Shown in pieces: positions 1-8,132 of a DNA stretch of 37,575 nt. How positions within the stretch are numbered: position 1 is the first letter of the stretch; each line of letters starts with the position of its first letter. The notes under the pieces were generated by a model. The model worked only from the letters and a program-made list of their open reading frames with translations, was not told the DNA's origin and made no database searches. Both the position numbers and the translations under genes were made by a program. The DNA is taken from positions 1-37,575 of the forward strand of contig JANXSD010000012.1 in the NCBI GenBank assembly GCA_025352785.1, given 5' to 3'. Origin of the DNA: Bacteroidota bacterium. GTDB lineage: Bacteria; Bacteroidota; Bacteroidia; AKYH767-A; OLB10.

Positions 1-836
1 TGCACAAAACATTCATGCTATTCGCTGTTTTATTTATAACCATAAATGCTTCTTTTGCACAAAGAAAACCAAGTGATCCGAAACACGAAAATCATTATGC
101 AGTAAAAGCAATCGTAAATGATGATTATGCAATTGAATTTGTTGATGCCCAATCGCAGCAAGAATTCTCCTTGGTAAAAATTACAATTACCAATAAAACT
201 GTTGATTATCTTTATTTCAAAGGCACTGATTCAAAATTTATTTATGATTTTGGAACAGTAAGTCCTACTGGTGGATTACTAAATAGAATTGATTTTTTTA
301 TTAAGCCTAACGATCATGAAACGAAAACTTTAAAAGTAACAGGTGGCAAAAATTTTCATGTTGATAAATTAAAATTAGACCTGAATTGCCTTTATAAAGT
401 TGCTATTAATGGTAAGAAATTAAAAACACCTGATTTTCAATTGCCCGCTTCTAAAAACACTTTTACAACAGGAGATTTTCATGTCTCTCTAGAGAAATCA
501 AAACAAACGACCAAAGAAACATCTGCTGAATTTAAATGTACTTACACTGGAAAAGAAATCGGTTTAGTAAATCCAGCACAACTATCAGTGAAGTTAAAAG
601 ATGGACAAGAGTTTGCAAATAATGGTAGTAAAGATAAAATCGAAATTCTTCGTCCTGGTGATGACTGTAAATTTTATGCAGTATTTAATATTCCCAGAAA
701 AATCGCTGACATGCAATTCACCGTTTTAACTATTAATTGGAATGATACATTTGGTGAATCCGCATTGAAACTATTAAAAGTTCCTTCATCAGAACTAACA
801 TTAGATGAAAGCTTAACATTATTAAAAAACAAATAA
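1..836 (+). CDS. Secreted protein of unknown function (5' edge)
   Basis: Exported protein I cannot assign to a family. An in-frame ATG lies at 15, but the frame is open to the window edge and reads (A)TG CAC AAA ACA TTC ATG. The natural start is therefore probably the ATG whose A is one base before the window, giving MHKTF plus a hydrophobic run and an ASFA-Q type signal-peptidase site. The mature part (about 250 residues) is rich in beta-type sequence with alternating polar and hydrophobic residues and has no visible catalytic motif. It stops 61 bp before the halogenase-like gene on the same strand, so the two may be co-transcribed and share the terminator at 2199-2230. Function unknown. Confidence 0.7.
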   Translation, partial: HKTFMLFAVLFITINASFAQRKPSDPKHENHYAVKAIVNDDYAIEFVDAQSQQEFSLVKITITNKTVDYLYFKGTDSKFIYDFGTVSPTGGLLNRIDFFIKPNDHETKTLKVTGGKNFHVDKLKLDLNCLYKVAINGKKLKTPDFQLPASKNTFTTGDFHVSLEKSKQTTKETSAEFKCTYTGKEIGLVNPAQLSVKLKDGQEFANNGSKDKIEILRPGDDCKFYAVFNIPRKIADMQFTVLTINWNDTFGESALKLLKVPSSELTLDESLTLLKNK

Positions 837-897
837 ATTAATTCCAATATTTCAATCTAATAATAAATTAAAGATTAATTTTTAACCTATTTCGAAA

Positions 898-2169
898 ATG
901 AAAAGAGAGCAAGTAGATGTGTTGGTAATAGGTGCGGGACCATCAGGAACTGTGGCTGCATCCATCATTAAGAAAGGTGGCTTTAATGTGAAGATCGTTG
1001 AGAAATTAAAGTTCCCTCGATTCGTAATTGGTGAAAGTCTTTTGCCAAGATGTATGGAGCCATTAGAAGAAGCTGGATTTTTACCCGCATTAAAAGCAAA
1101 AGGATTTCAGGAAAAATTCGGTGCTAAGTTTGTGAAAGATGGAAAAATTTGCGACTTCAATTTCTCGAATAAATTTTCTGAAGGATGGTCGTGGACATGG
1201 CAAGTTCCTCGTGCTGAATTTGATCAGATATTGTGCAACGAAGTTGAGAAAATGGGAATTCCAATAGACTTCGAAACAGGTGTGACGGATATAAAATTCA
1301 ATGGTTCCGATTCAGTGACAACCGTTGAAAATAGTGTTGGAGAGAAAAGTGAAATCGCTGCGACATTTATCATCGATGCAAGTGGATACGGAAGAGTAAT
1401 ACCAAAACTATTTAACCTTGATAAACCCTCCAACTTAGCTCCACGAAAAACACTTTTCGCACATATAAAAGATGTAAATCGTGCTAACTATGACGAACCA
1501 AACCGCATCACTATTGTAATTCACAAAAGAGATGTTTGGATTTGGATCATTCCTTTCTCCAATGGAAATACTTCTGTTGGATTTGTTGGTAGTCCTGAGT
1601 TTTTTGAAAAGATGGAAGGTAACACGACAGAAAAGTTAAAAGCTTTCATCGAAACAGAACCTGAATTAAATGTTCGATTTAAAGATTGTGAATTCATCTT
1701 CGAGGCTAAGACGATTGAAGGATGGTCAACTTCAACGAATAAATTCTTTGGTGATGGTTTTGTACTCACAGGAAATGTTACTGAATTTCTTGATCCTGTA
1801 TTTTCTTCAGGTGTTACTTTGGCAACTGTTTCCGGACATAAAGCAGCTAAGTTAGTTTGCCAACAATTAAATGGAGAAACTGTAAATTGGCAAAAAGATT
1901 ATACCGATTACATGATGCAAGGAGTAAACACATTTCGCTCGTATGTGATGGGATGGTACGATGGTCATCTTCAAGATATTTTCTTTGCTAAAAATCCGAA
2001 CGAACAAATACAGCGTCAGATATGCTCTGTTTTAGCTGGATATGTTTGGGACACCACTAATCCAGTAATAAAAAATCATGACAGAATATTAAAAACCATA
2101 GCTCAAGTTATAAAGATTGAAGAAGCTGAGGCAAATAAAAATATGGCTGAAGGATTGAATAGAAATTAG
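898..2169 (+). CDS. Flavin-dependent halogenase-like oxidoreductase
   Basis: A 423-residue FAD enzyme of the tryptophan/phenol halogenase superfamily. Visible: dinucleotide-binding GAGPSG at residues 12-17, GESLLPR after the first Rossmann unit (45-51), QVPRAEFD near 102-109, DASG at 160-163, and WIWIIP at 214-219, which fits the WxWxIP signature that separates halogenases from monooxygenases. Lysines at 73 and 77 (EKFGAK) lie where the family has its catalytic chloramine-forming lysine. Halogenases of this type need free reduced FAD from a separate reductase; none is visible nearby. Flexirubins are chlorinated in some species, so chlorination of the pigment's phenol is the natural guess given the flexirubin locus 2 kb downstream. 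That link is inferred; a hydroxylase role is the alternative. Confidence 0.8.
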   Translation: MKREQVDVLVIGAGPSGTVAASIIKKGGFNVKIVEKLKFPRFVIGESLLPRCMEPLEEAGFLPALKAKGFQEKFGAKFVKDGKICDFNFSNKFSEGWSWTWQVPRAEFDQILCNEVEKMGIPIDFETGVTDIKFNGSDSVTTVENSVGEKSEIAATFIIDASGYGRVIPKLFNLDKPSNLAPRKTLFAHIKDVNRANYDEPNRITIVIHKRDVWIWIIPFSNGNTSVGFVGSPEFFEKMEGNTTEKLKAFIETEPELNVRFKDCEFIFEAKTIEGWSTSTNKFFGDGFVLTGNVTEFLDPVFSSGVTLATVSGHKAAKLVCQQLNGETVNWQKDYTDYMMQGVNTFRSYVMGWYDGHLQDIFFAKNPNEQIQRQICSVLAGYVWDTTNPVIKNHDRILKTIAQVIKIEEAEANKNMAEGLNRN

Positions 2170-2198
2170 CTCAATTAGATTAAAAATTATAGTTTTAG

Positions 2199-2232
2199 AA
2201 GAGGCTTTCCAATTGGGATCGCCTCTTTTCTT
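2199..2232 (+). terminator. Intrinsic terminator after halogenase-like gene
   Basis: AAGAGGC (2199-2205) pairs with GCCTCTT (2221-2227). An inner TTCC/GGGA pairing around an AATT loop strengthens the stem, and a T-rich tail follows. It lies 30 bases after the halogenase stop codon and separates that unit from the Fic region. Confidence 0.7.
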
Positions 2233-2441
2233 AAAAGATTTTGTTTTTTCTTCCAAACATTTATTTGCTTTTTTTTCGCAATTCCTACTCTAATGGACAA
2301 TTTAAGTTAAGAAAAAATTTGTAATCAAATTATTAGTTTTCAATATAATTTTAACAAAAATTTGGATAGATGGTAATGAAATAAAAGTTTCTAGTAATTC
2401 TTAGTTCATTTCAGGTGATTTATATTTTAGTTTTAATCAAA

Positions 2442-3872
2442 TTATTTTAAAGGTTCAATTTTTTCTTTTATTCTTCCCAATATAATACTTCCTATTATAT
2501 TGGAAATATGTTTTATTTCAGTTTCAGTAATTACATCATTGTATAGTTTTTCAATTAATAATTCTTGGGGGTTTTCAAAATAAATTTTATAATTAAATTC
2601 TGAAAACTCCAAAATAATATTTGCATTACTATTAAATGTATTCACTCCTTCATTTAAATAACCATTCAAATAGTAATTTAATTTTATTTGATAAATTTCC
2701 GGATAATCCAATTCTTTTGTAGGTCTATTTTCCGTATATATTATGCCTGGTAGATATCCATATAATTTGGGTTTATTATAATCAAAGAATATTTGTTGCC
2801 TAATGTAATCAAGTGCTTTCCCTGGTGCTTTAATAATAGTAGATTCAATTGCATTTTGCACGTATATTGAAATTTCCTTTTCAAAAAAAAGTTTTTCAAA
2901 TTTTAAAATATGATTTTCAATTTCAACTAATAATTTCTCAAGAGACTCTTGATATAGCTTTTGGATTACTTCACGTGATTTTTTTAATTGAACCTTGTTA
3001 TTTTTTTGTCCCGATCGACTTAAAAGCGCAATCTCTTTGTCAAGATCATTTTCATCGTCAATTGTTTTTCCTTCTGCAGCTGTTATTGATTTACTTAAAG
3101 ACCATATTAACTGTTCACCAATATATTCTACAAAAGATTCCAAATTACCTATATCTGCTTTATTTATTGCGGCTAAATATTTTTTCTTCTCTTCATCTTT
3201 AATTATCACAGGAGGAAAATTGTATTTAAGCAATACATAATTCATAAGTAACCTTGCAACGCGACCATTGCCATCATCAAAAGGATGTATTCGAACAAAT
3301 TTATAATGTAACATTGCAGCTAGCCAAAGTGGGTGTTTTTCGGTACTCTTATCATGCACTTTATAAAATTCTATTAAATCATGCATCTGTGAGGGTGTTG
3401 CTTCTGGTGAAGAAAACCGAAAGATTTCTCCATTTTGAAGTTTAACATTATTAGGAGAATTTTTATATTCTCCGGGAATAATTTCTTTTTGGCTTGTTTT
3501 TCCATCTAAGGTTACGCTTTCCTTCCAAAAAGATCGAACAAGAATTATTTGATTTAACTGCCTGATAAAACTTTCTGATAAATCGCGTTCTACATTCTGT
3601 GATAATTCTACAACCATTTTTATCGCAACATCATGCGCCTTCATTTCTTCAATCTCACGACCTGTATAATCAGCCGCAACTTGATCAAAAAATAATAAAA
3701 GCTCTGTATGGCCATACGTAAGAGTATTACCTTCCATATGGTTTGAATTATAATTCCATTCAAGTCTGAATTTTTTCCATATACGTTCTTCGTCTTCAAC
3801 TTTTAGAGGTTGCAAATTTTTTAATTGCTCATTTAGAGTATCAATCCTTTTATAAAGTTCCTGAGGTGTCAT
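2442..3872 (-). CDS. Fic-domain protein (probable AMPylator, class II inhibited)
   Basis: A 476-residue Fic family protein. Fic enzymes transfer AMP (or another nucleotide phosphate) from a nucleotide to a hydroxyl side chain of a target protein. The active-site motif HPFDDGNGRVAR is complete at residues 196-207 and matches HxFx(D/E)GNGRxxR, with the catalytic His at 196. Near the N-terminus, SNHMEG (43-48) fits the class II inhibitory motif (S/T)xxxE(G/N), so the enzyme should be self-inhibited in cis. Residues about 260-476 form a long C-terminal extension I do not recognise. The gene runs opposite to both neighbours and splits the halogenase-like gene from the flexirubin locus. Whether it is a toxin or a housekeeping regulator cannot be told from sequence. 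Confidence 0.88.
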   Translation of the reverse strand: MTPQELYKRIDTLNEQLKNLQPLKVEDEERIWKKFRLEWNYNSNHMEGNTLTYGHTELLLFFDQVAADYTGREIEEMKAHDVAIKMVVELSQNVERDLSESFIRQLNQIILVRSFWKESVTLDGKTSQKEIIPGEYKNSPNNVKLQNGEIFRFSSPEATPSQMHDLIEFYKVHDKSTEKHPLWLAAMLHYKFVRIHPFDDGNGRVARLLMNYVLLKYNFPPVIIKDEEKKKYLAAINKADIGNLESFVEYIGEQLIWSLSKSITAAEGKTIDDENDLDKEIALLSRSGQKNNKVQLKKSREVIQKLYQESLEKLLVEIENHILKFEKLFFEKEISIYVQNAIESTIIKAPGKALDYIRQQIFFDYNKPKLYGYLPGIIYTENRPTKELDYPEIYQIKLNYYLNGYLNEGVNTFNSNANIILEFSEFNYKIYFENPQELLIEKLYNDVITETEIKHISNIIGSIILGRIKEKIEPLK

Positions 3873-3889
3873 TAAATCTGATTACTTTT

Positions 3890-4273
3890 TTATAATTTAA
3901 AATACATAGTGAGGAGGTTCTCGAAATGGTCATCTGTTTTCTGTTCTAATTCTCGTTTATAAATCTCAACTTATATCATTGCAATATCAGCAGTTTCTCT
4001 TTCACCTTTTTTAAACTTTTCACAAAACGATTATTTTTCAAATATACTTTTTCTTTAACCTCATAACTTATAAAGTGCTAAAATTGCTTCCTACGTTTAA
4101 ATTTAATCTTCTTTAAAATCAATACAACCCAACTTCAGATGAAAGCCTCTCAATCTATAAATCGCGAATTCTGCTTCAATATTCCTCCAAATAAATCTCC
4201 AAAATTCACTCCCATGAATAGTTTGTGAAGCAATAATAATTACGCTACTTTTGAGCTCTACAAAAAAGAGCAT
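3890..4273 (-). pseudogene. Possible decayed coding remnant upstream of fic
   Basis: On the minus strand, two stretches look protein-like but are broken. One frame from ATG 4273 to a stop at 4103 gives 56 residues containing FWRFIWRNIEAEFAIYRLRG. Further on, another frame gives ETADIAMI, a stop, then VEIYKRELEQKTDDHFENLL and a stop at 3890-3892. The residue composition suggests eroded coding DNA, but I recognise no family. The upstream end overlaps the promoter and hairpin of the flexirubin operon, so this may be chance. Apart from this and the promoter I see nothing in 3873-4221. Confidence 0.22.
4222..4253 (+). promoter_or_regulatory. Bacteroidetes-type promoter of the flexirubin operon
   Basis: TTTG at 4222-4225, a 20-base spacer, and TACTTTTG at 4246-4253 match the Bacteroidetes housekeeping consensus TTTG-N19-21-TAnnTTTG exactly. 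Transcription would begin near 4260, about 60 bases before the ATG chosen for the ammonia-lyase. The open frame upstream of that ATG begins with the TTG inside the -7 element, so the upstream extension is not coding. Confidence 0.65.
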
Positions 4274-4292
4274 TTCGTCGATGCTCTTTTTT
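4262..4292 (+). terminator. Terminator-like hairpin at the 5' end of the flexirubin transcript
   Basis: A perfect 12-bp inverted repeat: AAAAAAGAGCAT at 4262-4273, a 7-base loop, and ATGCTCTTTTTT at 4281-4292. With A-runs and T-runs on both sides it has the form of a bidirectional intrinsic terminator. On the plus strand it would be the first thing transcribed from the promoter at 4222-4253, which makes it an attenuator or a 5' stabilising stem. On the minus strand it would stop nothing obvious. Confidence 0.65.
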
Positions 4293-4322
4293 AAATTAAA
4301 TCAAAACGCTATATTTTTTGAT

Positions 4323-5867
4323 ATGATCCCAATAGGTGACAAACCATTGACTTTAAATGATATGCACGCTGTTCTTTATGAGAATCAGAAGGTGAAGTTA
4401 TCAGAAAAGGCATTGAAAAAGGTAAACGAAAGCTATGTTTTCCTAAATGAATTCTCGAAGGGAAAACTCATTTATGGGATTAATACGGGTTTCGGGCCAA
4501 TGGCTCAATACAAAATTAAGGACAAAGATCTTAAACAATTACAATTTAATCTTATCCGAAGTCATTGTTCGGGCTCCGGCAATTTATTATCGACAGTGGA
4601 TACGAAATCCTTGATGATTGTGCGTTTGTCATCACTCATGCAAGGCTACTCTGGCGTGAATAAGGAGTTGGTTCAAATTATTAAGGAGCTTATCAACAAG
4701 GAGATTTATCCATGTATTTATGAGCATGGTGGCGTTGGTGCAAGTGGTGATTTGGTTCAGCTAGCTCATCTCGCCCTGACTTTGATTGGTGAAGGTGAAG
4801 TTTGGTATAACGGGAAAATTTGCGACACCGCAAGTGTGTATAAGAAGGAAAAAATTAAAGCGCTATCTATCCATAAACGGGAAGGTATTGCTGTATTAAA
4901 TGGTACGGCGGCAATGACAGGTATCGCAGCCATAAATTTACTTTATTCTAAAAAATTAGTGAATTGGTCAGTCATTTTTTCGACTATGATCAATGAACTT
5001 GTTGAAGCTTTTGACGATCATTTTTCAACAGAACTTAACAATGTAAAACCGCATACAGGTCAGCGACGCGTTGCAGCAGCCATGCAAAAAATTTCGGCAA
5101 AGAGTAAGTTGATCAAAAAACGCTCTGACATCTTATATCAAAGTGTAAACATAGAAACGCAAGATATTCTAACAGAAAAAGTGCAAGAGTATTATTCGTT
5201 GAGATGTGTTCCACAAATTCTAGGTCCTATTTTCGATTCCATTGAGTACGCAGAAATGGTAGTAATGAACGAAGTTAATTCGGTAAATGACAATCCTATT
5301 ATCGATGTGAAGAATAAAGATGTTTATCATGGCGGAAATTTTCATGGTGATTATGTAGCCTTAGAAATGGACAAGCTTAAAATTGCAATTACCAAGTTAA
5401 CAATGCTTTCCGAACGTCAATTGAACTATTTATTAAATGATAAATTAAATCAAAAATTACCAGCTTTTCTAAATCTTGGCACCTTAGGATTGAATTACGG
5501 AATGCAGGGAATGCAGTTTACGGCTACGTCAACTGTTGCCGAATGTCAAACGCTTTCAATGCCCGCTTATGTTCATAGTATCCCAAATAATAATGACAAT
5601 CAAGATGTAGTGAGCATGGGAACGAATGCTGCTTTGATCACCAGAAAGGTAATTGAGAATGCTTTCGAAGTACTTTCTATACATGCTATTGCAGTTATTC
5701 AAGCTGTTGATGGAATCGATTGTTCCGATCGCCTCTCTCCTTTCTCCAAAAAGATTTATAAGAAGCTAAGGGATATTTGTCCAATAATTTCCTCCGACCG
5801 TCCGATGTATAAAAACATGAAGTCGGTACGAGAATTCTTAAAGCAAGAGAATAACGATATACTATAA
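4323..5867 (+). CDS. Tyrosine ammonia-lyase (HAL/PAL/TAL family)
   Basis: Removes ammonia from L-tyrosine to give 4-coumarate, the aryl starter of flexirubin. The MIO cofactor is formed from Ala-Ser-Gly at residues 140-142 in GGVGASGDLVQ. The catalytic Tyr lies in YGINTGFGPMAQY (from residue 51), and the SIPNNNDNQD active-site block is present. The selectivity site reads RSHC with His at 81, as in TAL or HAL rather than the Phe of PAL. The sequence strongly resembles the tyrosine-specific enzyme of the Flavobacterium johnsoniae flexirubin locus, from memory. I chose ATG 4323 (514 residues, normal family length, beginning MIPIGDKPLTL); the open frame back to 4251 runs through a promoter element and a hairpin. 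First gene of the pigment operon. Confidence 0.88.
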   Translation: MIPIGDKPLTLNDMHAVLYENQKVKLSEKALKKVNESYVFLNEFSKGKLIYGINTGFGPMAQYKIKDKDLKQLQFNLIRSHCSGSGNLLSTVDTKSLMIVRLSSLMQGYSGVNKELVQIIKELINKEIYPCIYEHGGVGASGDLVQLAHLALTLIGEGEVWYNGKICDTASVYKKEKIKALSIHKREGIAVLNGTAAMTGIAAINLLYSKKLVNWSVIFSTMINELVEAFDDHFSTELNNVKPHTGQRRVAAAMQKISAKSKLIKKRSDILYQSVNIETQDILTEKVQEYYSLRCVPQILGPIFDSIEYAEMVVMNEVNSVNDNPIIDVKNKDVYHGGNFHGDYVALEMDKLKIAITKLTMLSERQLNYLLNDKLNQKLPAFLNLGTLGLNYGMQGMQFTATSTVAECQTLSMPAYVHSIPNNNDNQDVVSMGTNAALITRKVIENAFEVLSIHAIAVIQAVDGIDCSDRLSPFSKKIYKKLRDICPIISSDRPMYKNMKSVREFLKQENNDIL

Positions 5868-5877
5868 AATTTAATTA

Positions 5878-6612
5878 TTGACTGTGAAATACGCATTAAT
5901 AACAGGAGGATCAAGAGGCATCGGACGAGCGGTTAGTTACAAGCTTGCGCAGATGAATTACAACATCTTGTTAAATTATAAGAGCAACGATATAGAAGCT
6001 CAAATCGCCAAAGAATTGATTGAATCGGCTGGTGTTAATTGTACGTTGTTAAAATTTGATGTCTCTAATAAAGAAGAAGTTGATGAAATCCTTTTAGGCT
6101 GGATCGAAAAAAATCCAGAGAATATTATTGAAGTGCTTGTAAATAATGCTGGTGTTAGAGAGGATAATCTATTGATGTGGATGACAGAAGCGCAATGGAA
6201 AAATGTTATTTCAACGAGCCTCGATTCTTTCTATTATGTAACACGCCATGTGATTAACCAAATGCTGGTTAAGAAATTTGGAAGAGTAATAAATATGGTT
6301 TCCTTATCTGGATTAAAAGGATTGCCAGGGCAAACAAATTATTCGGCTGCTAAAGCTGGATTAATAGGTGCTACAAAGGCACTCGCTCAAGAGGTTGCTC
6401 GAAGAGGTATTACAGTAAATGCCATCGCACCAGGATTTATTCAAACAGAAATGACAGCTGGATTGGATGAGAAAACCTTGAGTGCGATGATTCCCATGAA
6501 ACGATTTGGGAAAGTAGAAGAAGTAGCTGAAGCTGTTGCCTTTTTCGCATCGCCTGGATCATCTTACATTACGGGAGAAGTATTGAATATTAATGGAGGA
6601 CTTTACTCCTAA
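5878..6612 (+). CDS. 3-oxoacyl-ACP reductase, FabG-like (SDR)
   Basis: An NADPH-dependent reductase that turns the 3-oxoacyl-ACP made by the ketosynthases into 3-hydroxyacyl-ACP during polyene extension (ApeQ-like role). Classical SDR features: TGGSRGIG nucleotide-binding motif at residues 9-16, NNAG at 89-92, and a catalytic triad Ser142, Tyr155, Lys159 in NYSAAKAG. At 244 residues it has normal FabG length. No ATG is available: the frame opens with TTG at 5878, and GTG at 5884 (giving MKYALITGG) is an equally good start. It sits 10 bp after the ammonia-lyase in the same operon. The dedicated setting suggests pigment synthesis rather than housekeeping fatty-acid synthesis. Confidence 0.9.
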   Translation: MTVKYALITGGSRGIGRAVSYKLAQMNYNILLNYKSNDIEAQIAKELIESAGVNCTLLKFDVSNKEEVDEILLGWIEKNPENIIEVLVNNAGVREDNLLMWMTEAQWKNVISTSLDSFYYVTRHVINQMLVKKFGRVINMVSLSGLKGLPGQTNYSAAKAGLIGATKALAQEVARRGITVNAIAPGFIQTEMTAGLDEKTLSAMIPMKRFGKVEEVAEAVAFFASPGSSYITGEVLNINGGLYS

Positions 6613-6646
6613 TTGGAAAAATTACAGATGACCTATATTTCTTGAA

Positions 6647-7873
6647 ATGAAGAGAGTTGTTATTACAGGTATTGGAATTTATTCTTGCATTGGCCATAAT
6701 ATTGAGGATGTAAGAAACTCTCTTTATACAGGCAAATCAGGAATTGTACTAGACCTTGAGCGGAAAGATTTTGGTTATCGATCAGGCTTAACAGGATCTG
6801 TTCCACGACCTTATTTAAAAGAATTACTTGATAGAAGAGCGCGTATCATGCTTCCTGAACAAGGTGAATTTGCATACATCGCAACTCTAGAAGCTTTAAA
6901 AATGGCGGGTCTCGATTTAGATTTTCTCGACAATAACGAAGTTGGAATCATCTATGGAAATGATAGTTCAGCAAAACCTGTGATGGAAGCTGTTGACATT
7001 ATTCGCTTAAAAAAAGATACTTTACTCGTAGGATCAGGGTCGGTTTTTCAAACGATGAATTCTACAGTGACGATGAACCTCTCTACCATTTTTAAGTTGA
7101 AAGGCATTAATTATACAATAAGTGCAGCTTGCGCGAGTGGTTCACATGCCATCGGAACAGGCTACCACTTTATCCGTACAGGTATGCAGGATATGATCGT
7201 TTGCGGAGGTGCTCAGGAGGTAAATATTTACTCGATGGGGAATTTTGATGCGCTATCAGCATTCTCCATTCGTGAACATGAACCTACGAAAGCGTCACGC
7301 CCGTTCGATCGTGATAGAGATGGACTAGTACCGAGTGGTGGTGCGGCTACAGTGATTTTAGAAAGCTTAGATTGTGCCCTTGCAAGAGGAGCAACCATTC
7401 TTGGCGAAGTGATCGGTTATGGATTTTCTTCTAATGGTGGACACATTTCAAATCCAACAGTAGATGGTCCTGCGAAAGCAATCACTATGTCGTTAAAAGA
7501 TTCTGGAATTAAAGCTTCCGATGTAGATTATATTAATGCGCATGCCACTTCTACTCCTGTTGGAGATGCGAAAGAAGCAAAAGCTATCGATTCCGTTTTT
7601 GGTGAATCTCGACCACCAGTAAGTTCAACAAAATCAATGACGGGACATGAATGTTGGATGTCGGGAGCCAGTGAAATTGTTTATTCAATTTTGATGATGA
7701 GAGATGGTTTTATTGCTCCAAATATTAACTTTGAAAATCCTGATGAGGATTCCGCAAAACTAAATATCGCGGATAAAACTATCGATAAAAATATAGATAT
7801 CTTCCTCTCCAACTCCTTTGGATTTGGCGGAACGAATTCATCACTGATAATTAAAAAAAGTATCAATAAGTAA
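6647..7873 (+). CDS. Beta-ketoacyl-ACP synthase (KS, FabF-like)
   Basis: Condenses an acyl starter or chain with malonyl-ACP. At 408 residues it is a full-length KASI/II-type enzyme with its active site intact: Cys162 in AACASGSHAIG, His299 in NAHATSTPVGD, Lys329 in STKSMTGHE and His334. DRDRDGLVPSGGAA (221-234) and the C-terminal SNSFGFGGTNSS block are typical. It lies between the FabG-like reductase and an ACP gene (10 bp further on), matching the ApeR-type KS of aryl polyene loci. Its exact place in the chain (starter or elongation) cannot be read from sequence. Confidence 0.92.
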   Translation: MKRVVITGIGIYSCIGHNIEDVRNSLYTGKSGIVLDLERKDFGYRSGLTGSVPRPYLKELLDRRARIMLPEQGEFAYIATLEALKMAGLDLDFLDNNEVGIIYGNDSSAKPVMEAVDIIRLKKDTLLVGSGSVFQTMNSTVTMNLSTIFKLKGINYTISAACASGSHAIGTGYHFIRTGMQDMIVCGGAQEVNIYSMGNFDALSAFSIREHEPTKASRPFDRDRDGLVPSGGAATVILESLDCALARGATILGEVIGYGFSSNGGHISNPTVDGPAKAITMSLKDSGIKASDVDYINAHATSTPVGDAKEAKAIDSVFGESRPPVSSTKSMTGHECWMSGASEIVYSILMMRDGFIAPNINFENPDEDSAKLNIADKTIDKNIDIFLSNSFGFGGTNSSLIIKKSINK

Positions 7874-7883
7874 ATAGTACAAA

Positions 7884-8132
7884 ATGGAAACTGCAGAAAT
7901 AGTTAGTAAGATTAATCATTTTTTAGTCGAAGAGTTTGAAGTAGATGCTGAAAAAATTGTACCCGAAGCAAATCTTCGAGAGACACTTCAATTAGATAGC
8001 CTTGATTATATCGACTTGGTTGTTGTGATTGAAAGTAATTTCGGTTTTAAAGTGAAAGCCGAAGACTTTACAGATATCGCTACCTTCCAAAGTTTCTACG
8101 ATTATGTAGAAAATAAGTTAGCAATAAAATAA
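7884..8132 (+). CDS. Acyl carrier protein 1
   Basis: An 82-residue acidic acyl carrier protein. The phosphopantetheine attachment serine is Ser39 in LRETLQLDSLDYIDLV, with the usual DSL motif. It would carry the growing polyene or the aryl starter for the neighbouring ketosynthase and reductase. Its stop overlaps the start of the next gene (TAATG), which indicates translational coupling. A second, different ACP lies at 21152. Confidence 0.92.
   Translation: METAEIVSKINHFLVEEFEVDAEKIVPEANLRETLQLDSLDYIDLVVVIESNFGFKVKAEDFTDIATFQSFYDYVENKLAIK

Noticed and set aside
4046-4320. Alternative promoter words TACTTTTT and TATTTTTT near the ammonia-lyase
   Set aside because: Each misses the final G and lacks a TTTG at the right distance; the second would start transcription after the ATG.
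4251-4322. 24-residue N-terminal extension of the ammonia-lyase from TTG 4251
   Set aside because: It runs through the -7 element and the 12-bp hairpin, is low in complexity, and the family normally begins at the MIPIGDKPLTL position.
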